Assembly: GCA_963676845.2 (NCBI GenBank)
Contig: CAXXKK010000026.1
Span: 1-64,000, forward strand
Origin: G963662675 sp963676845
GTDB lineage: Bacteria; Bacteroidota; Bacteroidia; Bacteroidales; Prolixibacteraceae
DNA length: 64,000 nucleotides
Direction of reading: 5' to 3'
Below are positions 55,361 through 63,994 of the stretch, one piece after another. Position numbers and translations under genes: made by a program. Each line of letters begins with the position of its first letter. The stretch's first letter is position 1. The notes beneath the pieces were generated by a model. It was not told where the DNA came from. It made no database searches and was given only the letters and a program-made list of their open reading frames with translations.

Positions 55361-56228
55361 AATAATTTGAGTTAATAAATTCATTAAAATCTTTGTTTTC
55401 AGGATATATAATTGCGGAATAATCTTTAATATTCGGATTGAGTTCTATGATTCTTTGGGATGTTCTTGAACCAGCTTCATCATTATCCAGATATAAATTA
55501 ATTTTTCGAGCTGATTTTAATTGAAGTTCTATATATGGAAGATTCTCAATAGTATTTAGGATGATTGTTTTGTGGACTGGTTTCCTGGTATTGAAATAAA
55601 CCATAGCAGAAAGAAAATCCATGAATCCTTCAAAAATATTGATCGTATTATTATTGCCTGGTATTGTTGTAATGTATTTGGGGGAGCTACATACTTTGTA
55701 TCCATTTGGATTTTTTTCCGTCTTATTCCCATTTCTTAATTCATATCCTCCTTTGTCATTTTTGAATGCCAATGCAAAAAATGCTTTTTCCTGTCCTTTG
55801 TATGAGTAATAGTAAGCTTCCATTAAGTATAAAGAGGCGATGCTTATAGGTATTTTCCTGCTTTTTACGTAATGAATCAATGCTTGATTTTGAAGAGGTT
55901 GGATATGTTTAATTTCAATACCGGATGATTTTTGCTTTTCAGAAAAAGAAAATGAAGTCTTTGTGAGTTCTGGCTTCTGAAGGATCATCAATGCACCGGT
56001 TATGCTAGTTGAATTCATCAACATGACTAGATCAAGTATATTACCACCTTCTCCTGTTCCTACATCAAACCAACGGTTTTTACTTAAGTTGACTTTGAAA
56101 CTTGGTTTTTTGTCTGTCCGGACGGGGGAATTATACCATACATTATCTCCATATACTTTAGTTGGATTCTTGCCAATGTTGCTTAAAAAGTCTACTATTT
56201 TTATTTGTTTGGCTTGTTCGCAATTCAT
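55344..56228 (-). CDS. Toprim-domain primase-like protein
   Basis: The 294-residue protein has a DnaG-like N-terminal region aligned with the CHC2 zinc-finger layout (NSPVRTDKKPSFKVN and FDVGTGEGGNILDLV, about 33-68). The zinc-binding cysteines are missing there. The C-terminal Toprim domain has the catalytic glutamate in IFEGFMDFLSA (Glu 200) and the acidic motif YLDNDEAGSRT (about 246-256). Such proteins prime replication of mobile elements. Iteron-type repeats lie directly upstream. Confidence 0.8.
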   Translation of the reverse strand: MNCEQAKQIKIVDFLSNIGKNPTKVYGDNVWYNSPVRTDKKPSFKVNLSKNRWFDVGTGEGGNILDLVMLMNSTSITGALMILQKPELTKTSFSFSEKQKSSGIEIKHIQPLQNQALIHYVKSRKIPISIASLYLMEAYYYSYKGQEKAFFALAFKNDKGGYELRNGNKTEKNPNGYKVCSSPKYITTIPGNNNTINIFEGFMDFLSAMVYFNTRKPVHKTIILNTIENLPYIELQLKSARKINLYLDNDEAGSRTSQRIIELNPNIKDYSAIIYPENKDFNEFINSNYYGKTK

Positions 56229-56264
56229 GTTTAATCTAGTTATCTATGATATTGGGTGTAAAAA

Positions 56265-56532
56265 ATGTAATCCATGTAAACAATATGCTTTAACAATTAG
56301 ACAATCAGCTGTTTGTATTATTATTCTAGTGTAATCCATTTTTTTGACAATATTCGTATAAATGTCTGTAATACTACGCCTTATGTTGGTTTAGCGTTAG
56401 TTTACAGTGTTTACATCAGGGCTTTGATATCTTTCAATTCATGTAATCTCTGTAAACTTGATGTAAACTATTATCTACCTTATTTATAACATGATATCCA
56501 TTCAAGATTACATGATTTACAATGTTTACAAT
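56265..56532. repeat. Cluster of TGTAAAC iteron-like motifs, candidate replication origin
   Basis: TGTAAAC or its complement GTTTACA occurs at 56275, 56400, 56409, 56451, 56462 and 56524. Some copies are preceded by ATGTAATC (for example 56265 and 56441), and the inverted GATTACAT is at 56507. All lie in the 297-bp gap between the helicase-like and primase-like genes. Such 7-mers are not expected by chance at this density. A replication origin or a repressor-binding region are the likely roles. Confidence 0.65.
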
Positions 56533-58319
56533 ACTATTTCGACATCATTAATTTCAATTGTTTTTTCTTTTTTCTGAAAAGCAAATTGATAACATGATCC
56601 AAATATCTTATCAGTATATGCAACTCCTCTTCCTTTTTGTGATCCAGGAATGAATGACTTATTGGCAACTGAGGTTAATAATGATTTTAAACTATTCTGA
56701 TCCAGATATTTTACATTATTTGATTTACAATATTTTGCATACTTGGGGAATAAGTTTTGATATTTAATCTGTATAATTCCAGAATCAAGTTGATCATATT
56801 TAATTCTAAAATCTGAAAATTTATGATTATCGTGAATCTCAGTATATTCAAGGATCTCACCTGTTCTTATTCCATATGCAAAAGCTTCCCAGAAGATTGT
56901 TATTGCATTTGATTTCTTCAAGAGATGATTTTGATTGCAAGCTCTCTCAATAATTTGATTTGTTGCTTCATTAAAGTCAAAAGGAAAATCAAGTTCATTC
57001 CATAGAACTTTAGCTGGAGCCAGCAATAATGCTACATGATTTAGCATTCTATCTGTTAAATTTGTTGTTAGTTCCAACTCCTTTAATTCTTTTAAGTTTT
57101 CACTGTAGATTTTTTTAAAATTTTTAGCAAAGAATTCTCTTTCTTTTAAAATATCGAGCAATACATTCCCCAAACCAACTTCGGATTCTTCTTTTAGTTT
57201 ATCAAAAGCTTTAGTTTGATTTTGTGAGAAATTTTGTTTTTCAAAATTTAGAAGTACCATTCTTGAAAAAACAGCTGATTTTTCAACTGGAAGCTCATTA
57301 CCATCAAATATGATTCCTGACTTTATAGTCAAATTCTGAGTCCTATTGTCATTCGTTTTTTGCCCTGTTGTACGCCCTGCTCCATCATAGGCCGTAAGAA
57401 TAAAATCCTGGGCTTTTTCGTCTGTGTCTGATGTATATTCTTTTAGGTAGAATAAAGAGTTATTTCTAGTCGAAACAATTCTGCTTAGACCTGTAATTGT
57501 AGCATTGTTTAGTGCAACTCCAATAGTATCGTTTCCAAATACTGAAAGTAGCATGTTTACAAAGGATGTTTTTCCTGTTCCTTCAGCACCGAACAAAAAA
57601 AGAAAAGGAAAGAATCTTACATGATCAAAAACAATATCTCTAAAAACAGAAAGGATAAGAAAGAGAATGGCTACTGTTCCATTAGCTTCAAATGAGTCAT
57701 AATAATATTCAGCCCAACTTTTAAAGTTTAAATTACCTGGTCTAAAGCTGTATTTTCTTAATCCTTCAAGACTCGGATCATTTGTGTTTGCAGAACTAAA
57801 AGCGGGTAAATAGAATTTTTTCTTTTCATTTGGTTCTTCTATGATTCCAAGTTTATCGATTTTAAATAGTTGACTTGATTTTGAAAAAATTGAATCTGCA
57901 AATGCATAAATTTCATGTTCTTGGATCCATCCAAGTGTGTCTATAAAATTTGCTTCGGTTTCATCATCCATGAGTCTGGCAAAAATCAAGTTTAGTTTAT
58001 CTGCAGCACCCAAAAAAGTGCATCGGTTTGACTTTAGAATTGTTTCAAATGTGTCTTTTTTCATTTCTGATGAATAAACTTCAATAACTCGAATTTCCCC
58101 TGTGTATCTTTGAACTTTTATAATACGCTTAGAGTTATTTGTACCATTAATAAGATGGAATAGGCTTTGCATGACAAAATTTGAGAGCTCTTTCTTATTA
58201 TTACTTTTCCCTCTTGTCTCAGTTATAAAGTATTTGCCCTTCTCAATGTAGAAACCATATTCTTCTTGATCGTTTTTGGTGTCTTTACTATCAGGAATTT
58301 TTTCTTTCAAATAATCCAT
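56526..58319 (-). CDS. Helicase-like P-loop ATPase of the element (replication protein)
   Basis: The 597-residue protein has an N-terminal region of unknown fold. The ATPase core has Walker A GAEGTGKTS (about 244-252), a Walker B-like LFYLKEY (about 289-295) and a sensor stretch IIFDGNELP (about 336-344). The layout recalls the DUF927/D5-type superfamily 3 helicases of phages and islands. The last helices may bind DNA. The stop codon of the xis-like gene overlaps its start at 58319. It probably acts with the Toprim protein at the adjacent iterons. Confidence 0.78.
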   Translation of the reverse strand: MDYLKEKIPDSKDTKNDQEEYGFYIEKGKYFITETRGKSNNKKELSNFVMQSLFHLINGTNNSKRIIKVQRYTGEIRVIEVYSSEMKKDTFETILKSNRCTFLGAADKLNLIFARLMDDETEANFIDTLGWIQEHEIYAFADSIFSKSSQLFKIDKLGIIEEPNEKKKFYLPAFSSANTNDPSLEGLRKYSFRPGNLNFKSWAEYYYDSFEANGTVAILFLILSVFRDIVFDHVRFFPFLFLFGAEGTGKTSFVNMLLSVFGNDTIGVALNNATITGLSRIVSTRNNSLFYLKEYTSDTDEKAQDFILTAYDGAGRTTGQKTNDNRTQNLTIKSGIIFDGNELPVEKSAVFSRMVLLNFEKQNFSQNQTKAFDKLKEESEVGLGNVLLDILKEREFFAKNFKKIYSENLKELKELELTTNLTDRMLNHVALLLAPAKVLWNELDFPFDFNEATNQIIERACNQNHLLKKSNAITIFWEAFAYGIRTGEILEYTEIHDNHKFSDFRIKYDQLDSGIIQIKYQNLFPKYAKYCKSNNVKYLDQNSLKSLLTSVANKSFIPGSQKGRGVAYTDKIFGSCYQFAFQKKEKTIEINDVEIVL

Positions 58320-58585
58320 TAAGCATTACTTTTTAAAGCTTCAATAATTTCAGATTTCAAAAAGAAAATTTTGCGACCAGTACCGTGTTTTTTGAAGATG
58401 CCTTCATTTACTCTTTTACTAAATGTAGGTATTGACATTCCAGTAAATTTTGATGCTCTGGTCAAGCTTAATTTATCATCTTCAAAATCAATTTTATTGG
58501 ATTGTTTTGAATCTTCAGAAATGATTTCTTTTAAGGCTGCCTTTAAATCATCTCTTTCGGCAATAATGACTATTTGTTTTTTCAT
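58319..58585 (-). CDS. Excisionase-like helix-turn-helix protein
   Basis: The 88-residue protein ends in a winged-helix/MerR-like HTH domain (LTRASKFTGMSIPTFSKRVN, then KKHGTGRKIFFLKSEIIEAL), as in Bacteroidota excisionases (HTH_17). It is first in the leftward operon and divergent from the XRE repressor gene. It could direct integrase in excision or activate the replication genes. Its stop overlaps the next start by one base. Confidence 0.8.
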   Translation of the reverse strand: MKKQIVIIAERDDLKAALKEIISEDSKQSNKIDFEDDKLSLTRASKFTGMSIPTFSKRVNEGIFKKHGTGRKIFFLKSEIIEALKSNA

Positions 58586-58628
58586 AATTAAATTAAATTA
58601 CATCTACGTTTAAATAAATTTAGTGCAA

Positions 58629-58736
58629 TTTAAACTAAATAATGCTATTTCGAACTATTTATAGTTATTATTTAGCAGATAAATTGTCTTTTAAACTATA
58701 AGTTGATGAAATTTGCTATTTTTAAACTAATAGTTT
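58629..58736. promoter_or_regulatory. Divergent promoter region with TTTAAACTA operator repeats
   Basis: TTTAAACTA occurs three times, at 58629-58637, 58690-58698 and 58721-58729. The last is part of the palindrome AAACTA-A-TAGTTT (58724-58736). The copies lie between the divergent excisionase-like and XRE genes, as expected for a phage-type repressor switch. A TAnnTTTG element, TACATTTG (58744-58751), follows on the plus strand. Confidence 0.6.
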
Positions 58737-58750
58737 GTATTTTTACATTT

Positions 58751-59284
58751 GTGGAAACATTAAATGAAAAGATAAAGAGGCTCAGAAAAGAAAAAGGCCT
58801 AAGCCAACTTGAATTATCAAGTGAAATTGGCATCTCTCAAACTGCTTACGCAAGTATTGAAAGTGGTAAAACAAAAAGTGTAACCATAGAAATTGGCAAA
58901 GGACTTTCTAAAATCCTAAATGTTGATTTTGGTGTTCTTTTTGATGTCGATATTAATAATAATGCCTCGTTAATTAGTGAGTTGAAGAAAGAAAATGAGA
59001 GATTAAAACAAGATCTAGATGTTTATCGCAATATATATCAGATATTGAAAGATAAAGAAATGGTAAGTTCTCCTAAAATGAGCAATGTTAAACCTAATCA
59101 GTTCTTAGGTTATAATGAAAAGGATTTAGATGATATATTATTGTCTTCAGAAGAAAGGGATGAAGAATTCTATAAAAAGTTAGAACACGACCATGTTTTA
59201 AGAATGATATTTGAAGAGGGGTTAGTTTCTTCAGGATGGGCTCTTGATGTCTGGAAAAAATTTGTTAGTGAGCACAACAAATAG
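58751..59284 (+). CDS. XRE-family transcriptional repressor
   Basis: The product of about 178 residues has an N-terminal Cro/CI-type HTH domain with RLRKEKGLSQLELSSEIGIS and YASIESGKTKSVTIEIGKGL. A short coiled coil (SELKKENERLKQDLDVYRN) for dimerisation and an acidic C-terminus follow. The frame is open to 58703, but operator repeats cover that stretch, so GTG 58751 is the more likely start (ATG 58706 is the alternative). It is divergent from the excisionase-like gene and is probably the master repressor of the element. Confidence 0.83.
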   Translation: METLNEKIKRLRKEKGLSQLELSSEIGISQTAYASIESGKTKSVTIEIGKGLSKILNVDFGVLFDVDINNNASLISELKKENERLKQDLDVYRNIYQILKDKEMVSSPKMSNVKPNQFLGYNEKDLDDILLSSEERDEEFYKKLEHDHVLRMIFEEGLVSSGWALDVWKKFVSEHNK

Positions 59285-59686
59285 CAATGTCCCATAAAGT
59301 GTGAAAGTGAAAAGTTATCATGATTCTTATTGAGCTATTAAAAAGCTCAAAATACCTCACACATATTTTTTGTATATTATTGTTTAAGTTTTCTGATATT
59401 TCCATTATTTTGATTTTTACCAACAAACTCATGGGTATTATTAATTGCTGCTCCAAAAATTAAGAAATCTGCAAATTTATTGGTGAGTATTGAACTACTG
59501 CTATTTGAAACGTTTCCTTCCTTAATTCAACTCTATTCTCAGCCTTTTCAAAGAATATTAATCATGTGTCTTTAGTTAAAAAAAATATGAGAATACAAAT
59601 TATTGTGATATTTATACTTTTTTGTTTCTTGCCTTTAAATTGCTACATAATATGCAAGTTCATTTAATAAATAAACCTTCAAGGCT
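59285..59686. other. Intergenic region, about 400 bp, no gene seen
   Basis: The stretch is AT-rich with no supported coding frame. The only structure is a 7-bp hairpin TTGAGCT/AGCTCAA at 59330-59350 without a T-run, so it is a weak terminator candidate for the XRE gene. Confidence 0.45.
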
Positions 59687-59980
59687 ATGAAAATTAAGAT
59701 CAGAAAAGTAGAAGCTACCCCGATAGAATTCTTTAATGCTCTTTCAACCTTAGTCTCGATACATGAAAAGATACCTCGAGATACTTATCAAGGCACAAAC
59801 TTGGAATATGTATGCAGAAATTTAGGAGTTAAAACACTTGAGTTTTGGAGATTTAAATTTGAAAATGAAGAATACTTTGACAATCACTTTGTTATTCAAA
59901 AAATTGGTTCTACTCCTAACATTTTTAATATTTGGAGGAAGGAAACATTCGATAATTTCACTGATAATCAACAGAGTTAA
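59687..59980 (+). CDS. Hypothetical protein, element cargo
   Basis: The 97-residue protein reads MKIKIRKVEATPIEFFNALS and later GVKTLEFWRFKFENEEYFDN. It has no signal, membrane helix or motif that I recognise. It starts at ATG 59687. It lies in the plus-strand cargo region between the repressor and the abortive-infection gene and may be part of a defence or toxin module, but nothing in it shows this. Confidence 0.5.
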   Translation: MKIKIRKVEATPIEFFNALSTLVSIHEKIPRDTYQGTNLEYVCRNLGVKTLEFWRFKFENEEYFDNHFVIQKIGSTPNIFNIWRKETFDNFTDNQQS

Positions 59981-59996
59981 ATTTTGTGATATCATC

Positions 59997-60023
59997 TTTT
60001 TCTTTTCTGGCTGGCAATTAGAT
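59997..60023 (+). repeat. 27-bp direct repeat, copy 1, flanking the abi module
   Basis: The copy starts TTTTTCTTTTCTGGCTGGCA and continues ATTAGAT. It matches 61342-61368 at 25 of 27 positions. The two copies enclose the genes at 60144-60431 and 60472-61329. Confidence 0.65.
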
Positions 60024-60143
60024 CTTAAGTAATAGTTCTTTGGGAGGTCGGTAAATAGTCGTTTTTAACCAGAGAACGCACAATCAAAAACATTAGATAA
60101 TATTTTGTAAATTAGCACAAATCACCCATTGTAAAATTACAAA

Positions 60144-60431
60144 ATGACTAAAGATCAAATTATTGCAGCAATCAATCAAAGAGTAAACAACGCCAAAACA
60201 AAAGATTACTCAATTTGGACAATTGGCATTACTTCTGAGCCAGAGACACGAAAAAAGGCACATCTAGAACCAAAATATTGGATACAATGGACAGCTGATT
60301 CTCTTGAAACTGCAAGAGCTGTTGAAACCTATTTTTTGAATGAATTTCCCTCCCAAGAGGCTAAAAGAGTGAAAGGTGGTACTGGGGGTGATATGAATGC
60401 ACGAAGAACAGCCTATGTATATATCTTTTAG
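60144..60431 (+). CDS. Hypothetical protein, possibly a GIY-YIG-like fold
   Basis: The 95-residue protein has SIWTIGITSEPETRKKAH (about 23-40), recalling the YIG...R part of GIY-YIG nucleases. A glutamate follows in ETARAVETYFLNE, where that family has its metal ligand. The first GIY strand is not conserved and a tryptophan replaces the usual tyrosine, so activity is doubtful. The C-terminus GGTGGDMNARRTAYVYIF is distinctive. It lies 40 bases before the putAbiC gene and is probably co-transcribed. Confidence 0.55.
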   Translation: MTKDQIIAAINQRVNNAKTKDYSIWTIGITSEPETRKKAHLEPKYWIQWTADSLETARAVETYFLNEFPSQEAKRVKGGTGGDMNARRTAYVYIF

Positions 60432-60471
60432 AGAAGAAATTTCATATAAAAACTAACCTACTTACACATCA

Positions 60472-61329
60472 ATGTCTAACTCAAAATCTTCAAATAAAAA
60501 GATCTGGACTATAGTCGGAATATCACTTGTTGTAGTTCTAACTTTTTGGTTTGCTAATTATTTCATATTAGTAAACAATGACAATAGAGGAACTTATGGG
60601 GATATGTATGGAGCTGTAAACGCATTGTTTTCAGGATTAGCATTTGCCGGAATAATCTTCACGATCATTTTACAAAGCAATGAGTTAAAGTTGCAACGTG
60701 AGGAGCTACAAGAAACCAGGAAAGAATTCAAAACTCAGAATACTACATTGAGATTACAAAGGTTTGAAAACACTTTTTTCAATATGCTTTCCCTGCATCA
60801 CGACATCGTTAGCGGGATTGATTACGATAAAGAAGTATTTATCCCAGATGATCCTGAATCTTTTACTGTATTACGAAGAGGACATAACAAAACAAAAAAT
60901 TTTACAGGTAGGGATGTATTTGAGGATCATTACGAAGCACTTAAAAAAAGAATGGTAAAATGTTTAATTGTTGATGATATAGATTCAGAATATATGGGGC
61001 TTTATTGGAAATTCCAAAATGATTTTGATCATTATTTTAAAAATTTATATCGGATTATAAAACTTGTTAATACTACTCAATTTACTGATGGAAAAGATGC
61101 AGAAAAAGAGTATTGGGAAAAGTACAAATACACAAGTATTATTCGTTCTCAGCTATCTGCTTACGAGTTGTTGTGGTTATTTTACAACTGTCTAAGTGAA
61201 AATGGGAATGAGAAATTTAAGCCTCTAATTGAAAAATATGCTCTTTTTAAGAGTTTTAGGTTTGAGGAACTTGCAAAAACCGAGCATAAAGATTTTTATA
61301 AGAAAGGTGCATATGAAAAGAGAGTCTAA
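60472..61329 (+). CDS. Putative phage abortive infection protein (putAbiC family)
   Basis: The 285-residue protein has two N-terminal membrane helices (about 11-33 and 50-67). The family block YGDMYGAVNALFSGLAFAGI follows, then a helical stretch QSNELKLQREELQETRKEF. The soluble domain has RFENTFFNMLSLHHDIV, DHYFKNLYRIIKLV and RSQLSAYELLWLFYNCLSEN. These agree with the PF16872-type putAbiC family tied to abortive infection. The mechanism is not known to me. Position in the element supports a defence-cargo role. Confidence 0.82.
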   Translation: MSNSKSSNKKIWTIVGISLVVVLTFWFANYFILVNNDNRGTYGDMYGAVNALFSGLAFAGIIFTIILQSNELKLQREELQETRKEFKTQNTTLRLQRFENTFFNMLSLHHDIVSGIDYDKEVFIPDDPESFTVLRRGHNKTKNFTGRDVFEDHYEALKKRMVKCLIVDDIDSEYMGLYWKFQNDFDHYFKNLYRIIKLVNTTQFTDGKDAEKEYWEKYKYTSIIRSQLSAYELLWLFYNCLSENGNEKFKPLIEKYALFKSFRFEELAKTEHKDFYKKGAYEKRV

Positions 61330-61341
61330 TGTAAGTAGCCT

Positions 61342-61368
61342 TTTTTCTTTTCTGTCTGGCAGTTAGAT
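61342..61368 (+). repeat. 27-bp direct repeat, copy 2, flanking the abi module
   Basis: It starts TTTTTCTTTTCTGTCTGGCA and continues GTTAGAT, with two differences from 59997-60023. The copies start 1,345 bases apart in the same orientation. Confidence 0.65.
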
Positions 61369-61445
61369 TTATTTAGATACTGCAGGAAATCCCCTCCCTT
61401 TGTTTTTAAAATATCTCAAGTAATACGATTAATATTTCTTTTTGG

Positions 61446-61562
61446 ATTTAAATAAGCCGTTTTCTTATTTAAATATTTCAGTATATGCTTAAATTAGCGT
61501 CGGTGTTATTTAAAAAACTTTCAAAAAACTTAAATAAGGACTATCTTTGTTTAAATCTAAAC
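61446..61562 (+). promoter_or_regulatory. Promoter/operator region of the fic gene
   Basis: A perfect 11-bp inverted repeat, ATTTAAATAAG (61446-61456) and CTTATTTAAAT (61464-61474), is followed by a third half-site TTAAATAAG at 61530-61538. The -7 element TATCTTTG is at 61542-61549, and the small palindrome GTTTA-N4-TAAAC is at 61549-61562. The fic start is at 61573. The layout fits autoregulation. Confidence 0.6.
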
Positions 61563-61572
61563 AAAAAATGAA

Positions 61573-62681
61573 ATGAATAATTTTATTGCGGGAAAATACA
61601 TTAGTCAGGGAACATATAAGAGTTTCCAACCGGAAGAAATTAATAGACCCTGGTCTATTGAGAACATGGAGTTATTCACTCTATTAAGTAAAGCAGATAG
61701 GCAAATAGGCCGGTTAGATATGTATTCTGAATACATCCCGAATATTGATTTATTCATTAGCATGCACGTTTTAAAAGAAGCAACCCAATCAAGCAAAATT
61801 GAAGGAACAAAAACGAATATTGAAGAAGCATTATTAGAAAAAGAAGATATTTCCCATGAAAAAAGAAATGATTGGGAAGAGGTTCAGAATTACATTAGGG
61901 CTCTTAATTCAGCAATAAAGAATCTCGAAAATCTTCCTTTTTCTTCCAGGTTAATTCGCCAGACACATGAAATATTATTGCAAGGTGTTAGGGGAGAACA
62001 TAAACAACCAGGTAATTTCCGAACCAGTCAAAACTGGATAGGTGGTGCATCTATTTCTGATGCAACTTTTATCCCCCCGGTTCACAACTCAGTGAATGGA
62101 TATATGAGTGATTTAGAAAAATTTGCTCATAACGAAGAAATCTTTTTCCCTGAATTATTAAAGATTGCATTAATACATTACCAGTTTGAAACAATTCACC
62201 CATTCTTAGATGGGAATGGGCGTGTTGGTAGACTTATGATCACACTCTACCTAGTCGAAAAAGGGATTCTAAAAAGCCGATTTTATATTTATCTGACTTC
62301 TTTGAAAGAAATAGAACTTTGTATTATGACAATCTCATGAAGGCAAGAGCTCAAAATGATATAATCCAATGGTTTAAGTTTTTCTTAGTTGGGGTTATTG
62401 AAACAGCAAAAAGCAGTATTGAAACTTTTGATGGAATATTAAAACTACAAAAAGAAGTAGATGAGAAATTGCAAACTCTTGGAGGTAGATTAAATAATGC
62501 ACAACTTTTACTTGACCAACTATATCAACATCCTATGATAGACGCAACTAAAGCAAAAGAAATAACCAATCTAACAAATCCTACTGTTTATAAATTATTA
62601 GAGGATCTTGAAAGGTTGGGGATTCTTAGAGAAATCACAGGTGGAAAAGAGGAAAGAAGTATCTGTTTATTGATTATTTAA
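61573..62681 (+). CDS. Fic-family AMPylase-type protein, split by a frameshift
   Basis: The frames 61573-62340 and 62319-62681 form one protein of about 370 residues. It has the N-terminal inhibitory-helix motif SSKIEG (73-78, form [S/T]xxxE[G/N]) and the active-site motif HPFLDGNGRVGR (209-220). A C-terminal winged helix follows (KAKEITNLTNPTVYKLLEDL). The break at about 62270-62275, in an A5 run, restores PILYLSDFFERNRTLYYDNL. Fic enzymes transfer AMP or similar groups to proteins. The inhibitory glutamate suggests a self-restrained class II Fic. The winged helix may bind its own operators. Confidence 0.85.
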
Positions 62682-62709
62682 GATTATTCCAATAATGGAT
62701 TATTGGTTT

Positions 62710-63994
62710 CTAGCTTTCTAATATGCTCCTGAATGTCTTATTCATATCCTCTTTTTTCTTTTCAGGTTCGTATTTTCTATACTTCATGAATGTTCGGTAT
62801 TCTGATTGTCCAACAATATCCATGATTAAGCTTTCTGGCATATCGTATTTGTGCGCAAGGTTTATAAATGTTTTTCGGGCTGTATGAACCACTATAAATT
62901 CATATTTAGGTTTAGTAATATCTTTTCTTTTATTCCCTGGATAAGTTGTTTTGGTGAATGGTTGTTTAATACCAGCAGCTGCGCAACAATCTTTGATGTA
63001 TTTGTTTAGTTTAACATCGGAATATTTAGGTAATGATTTAAATGAATAGTTTATACTTGTCAATTATCTTCTGAGCCATTGGCAAGATTGGAACTTCAAT
63101 TGTTTTAGAGGTCTTAATCGCATTTTTGCGGATTATGCCATTTTGAATATGATCTTGGTTTAAATCCATCAAATCGCTATAACGTAATCCAGTATAACAA
63201 CCAAAAACAAATACATCTCTTACCTTGTCCAGTTTTTTATCTTCAAACCGGTGTAAATACAACATGTTTAATTCATCTTCGGTTAGATAAATAATATCAA
63301 TATCACGTTCCGGAGCGATAAACTTCAGATGTGATGTTCCTGAGTAGTATTCTCTATCTATAGCCCATTTCAAAAATGAAACAAGTACATTCCTATATTT
63401 TGCTAAAGTATTCGGTTCTAGTACTTTTTTGTATTTCTTATCTGATCCATCTTCCAGGAACTTCCCTCTTTCTTCATAGCTATATTTTACAAATTCATCC
63501 CAAAAATTTAAATCTATATTTTCGAATGTTAATTCATATCCAGCATTCTTCTGAAATTCAAAAATATAGTTTTTTGCTGTTGTTGAATTTCGAACAGTGT
63601 TATAAGCCCATATAGTTCTCTTGGATTCAATATATTCATCAAAAGCTTCATTAAACTTTATTTTTGAGATCTTTTTATTTCCTGTTTTTCCCGCAAAAAA
63701 ATCTTCAACTAACTTTAGAGAAAGAGGAATATTGTTCAAGAGACAATAATTGAAGAAGTCCTTAGCTTTCTTTTCGTATTCATCCAATAGTAAATTAATT
63801 TCCTTATATCGATTGTAAGGTTCCGTTTCTCTATTGGGAGAAACTCTTTGTCTCTTAGAATTCCAATGTCTCAATTTCACTTTATCAATAGCCTTATATC
63901 TGGCTTTTGATTCAACAGATATCTTAGCCCGTATAGGGATAAGTTTGTTTTTATCTTCTTTGCTTTTGTTGAGATGAAATCCTATTTTAGTCAT
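62710..63994 (-). CDS. Tyrosine recombinase/integrase, split by a frameshift
   Basis: The frames 63038-63994 and 62710-63063 form one phage-type integrase of about 425 residues. The Arm-binding start is MTKIGFHLNKSKEDKNKLIP, and a SAM-like core-binding domain follows at about 110-215. The catalytic arginine is in YTGLRYSDLMDL (Arg 271). After the break (about 63038-63048) come HTARKTF (HxxR) and the nucleophile region YRTFMKYRKY. A glutamine (VGQSEY) sits where GH is usual. The order of motifs fits Bacteroidota ICE and prophage integrases acting at tRNA genes. Confidence 0.86.

Noticed and set aside
59330..59350. Rho-independent terminator of the XRE gene
   Set aside because: The stem is only 7 bp and no T-run follows on either strand.
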